NCBI GenBank assembly: GCA_963740605.1
Contig: CAVUFC010000010.1
Span: 372,001 to 436,000, forward strand
Length of the DNA: 64,000 bases
DNA from: DASSUW01 sp963740605
Lineage (GTDB): Bacteria; Actinomycetota; Thermoleophilia; Solirubrobacterales; Solirubrobacteraceae
Direction of reading: 5' to 3'
Part shown: in pieces, positions 62,950-64,000 of the stretch
How the letters are laid out: each line of letters begins with the position of its first letter
How positions within the stretch are numbered: position 1 is the first letter of the stretch
Position numbers and translations under genes: made by a program
Notes under the pieces: generated by a model
Told to the model about the DNA's origin: nothing
What the model saw: only the letters and a program-made list of their open reading frames with translations
The model's database searches: none

Positions 62950-64000
62950 CTACCCGGGCGCGGTCGACGCGGCGGCCGCCTCGGCGTCAGGCCCGCCGAG
63001 CTCGGTTCCGCACGACGGGCAGGTGGTGTCGGCGTCCGTGCACGGCGCGCCGCATTCCGGGCACGGCCGCACGTGGGTCACGGGCAGCTCGTAGCGGTCC
63101 GGCTCGGTCGCGGTCGGCAGGTCCCAGGGCTCGAACCGCAGGTTCTGGCGGAAATAGTCCACGCTCTCGCGCACCACGGCGGCGATCGGCAGCGCGATGA
63201 ACGCGCCGATGAAGCCGTACAGCTGGCCGCCGAGGAGCAGCGCGAAGATCACCAGCAGCGGGTTGATGCGCAGCGCCTGACCGAACACGTTCGGCGCGAC
63301 GACGTGCCCCTCGAGCTGCTGCAGGCCGGTGAAGGCGATCGTCAGCCACAGCGCATCGATCGGCTCGCCGCTGAACAGCGCGATCAGGACCGGCGGAGCG
63401 GCGCCGATCGCCGGGCCGATGTACGGGATCAGCTCGGCGAACGCGTACCAGGCGCCGAACGCGAGCGCGTACGTCTTCCCGTCGGGAAAGATGCCCAGCG
63501 ATCCAAGGATCCACAGCAGCACGCCCGCGCTCGTGCCCATGATCAGCGAGAACAACAGCTGGCCGCGCACATAGCCGATCACCGCGCGTTGCACGCGGGC
63601 GGGATAGTCGTCGTCCGAGCCCGCGCGGCGGGGCACCACCGAGCGCAGGTACGCCCCCATCCGCTCGCCGTACAGGAGCATGTAGACGCTGATCACGATC
63701 ACCAGGATCAGCGCCAGCGAGGCCTCGACGAACGTGCGCAGCGCGTCCTGGGTGAACGTCAGCAGGTCGCCCGACCCCTTCGAGAGGTTGTTACCGAGCG
63801 TGCCGAGCGCCGTCTGGCCCTCCTCGGAGATCTGCACGTCGATGCCGTTGTGGTCGAGCCACGTCTGGAAGTCGGCGAGCGAGGAGTTCGCGTCGTCGAC
63901 CAGGTGGGGGACGTTGTCGCGGAACGCCGACACCTGGTCGGTGACCGGGTTGGCGAGGATCACTCCCGCGAGCACGAGCGCGCCGACCAGCGCGAGCATC
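62950..64000 (-). CDS. AI-2E family permease with C-terminal zinc ribbon, partial
   Basis: Cut by the right window edge; the visible part ends at TAG 62950. Helices and blocks of the AI-2E/PerM family are clear: FRDNVPHLVDDANSSLADFQ, YVRGQLLFSLIMGTSAGVLL, FAELIPYIGPAIGAAPP, TGLQQLEGHVVAPNVFG and GQLYGFIGAFIALPIAAVVR. After the membrane part an about 60-residue tail carries two cysteine pairs, CPECGAPC and CPSCGTEL, a small zinc ribbon not usual for the family. Transport substrate is unknown. Confidence 0.9.
   Translation of the reverse strand, partial: MLALVGALVLAGVILANPVTDQVSAFRDNVPHLVDDANSSLADFQTWLDHNGIDVQISEEGQTALGTLGNNLSKGSGDLLTFTQDALRTFVEASLALILVIVISVYMLLYGERMGAYLRSVVPRRAGSDDDYPARVQRAVIGYVRGQLLFSLIMGTSAGVLLWILGSLGIFPDGKTYALAFGAWYAFAELIPYIGPAIGAAPPVLIALFSGEPIDALWLTIAFTGLQQLEGHVVAPNVFGQALRINPLLVIFALLLGGQLYGFIGAFIALPIAAVVRESVDYFRQNLRFEPWDLPTATEPDRYELPVTHVRPCPECGAPCTDADTTCPSCGTELGGPDAEAAAASTAPG

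Overview
The window comes from a high-GC actinobacterium. Gene content and order (rpsF-ssb-rpsR-rplI-dnaB followed by a DnaC/DnaI-like loader, menaquinol bc complex next to menG and a polyprenyl synthase, hemB-siroheme decarboxylase-hemL, sortase and AI-2E transporter at the edges) suggest the deep-branching class Thermoleophilia (Solirubrobacter/Conexibacter type). That placement is inferred from protein style and was not checked by a search. Genes are tightly packed. Many neighbours overlap by four bases (NTGA), several GTG/TTG and at least one probable CTG start are used, and several genes look leaderless.

Layout. 1-8.6 kb: sortase fragment and M28-like membrane protein; a response regulator-histidine kinase-HtrA lipoprotein operon; a GT4 trehalose-synthase-like enzyme with a GT20 trehalose-phosphate synthase. 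8.7-14.3 kb: replication/ribosome island (S6, SSB, S18, L9, DnaB, helicase loader) and purA. 14.3-17.3 kb (minus): UDP-GlcNAc 2-epimerase, beta-helix acyltransferase, RDD protein and a class IV aminotransferase. 17.4-22.6 kb: a c-di-GMP protein (receiver-TM-PASx4-GGDEF-EAL) and a secreted GH9 glycosidase. 23-28.7 kb: an ECF42-type sigma factor operon with a matching promoter, an ArsR-SRPBCC operon with an operator inside its promoter, two tandem methyltransferases and a small repeat protein. 28.7-37.6 kb: molybdopterin oxidoreductase, NarL-type two-component system, ABC exporter, secreted alpha/beta hydrolase, TIGR03118 protein.

37,681-50,437 is an integrated mobile element. A perfect 51-bp direct repeat bounds it. 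The right copy is the 3' part of an intact tRNA-Lys(CTT); the left copy is the displaced tRNA 3' end. At the right end sit a tyrosine integrase, an excisionase-like HTH protein and a MobF (TrwC-like) relaxase-helicase, but no type IV secretion or FtsK-type transfer gene, so it looks like a mobilisable element (IME). Its cargo has the look of an uncharacterised conflict/defence island: a BpsA-like NPPW methyltransferase with a partner protein; an HTH / ImmA-type metallopeptidase / PIN-like nuclease operon; a divergent paralogue of the partner protein; and a DAPWY Rossmann protein followed by a calcineurin-like phosphoesterase. I infer six single-base frameshifts in the element and saw none in the rest of the window, so it is either decaying or badly sequenced.

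50.4-64 kb is core chromosome again: TPR-like membrane protein, tatC, tatA, zinc-ribbon protein, polyprenyl diphosphate synthase, menG, qcrC-qcrB-qcrA (the Rieske protein has a twin-arginine signal, fitting the nearby Tat genes), the heme-precursor operon hemB-siroheme decarboxylase-hemL, an ABC-2 exporter and an AI-2E family permease cut by the window edge.
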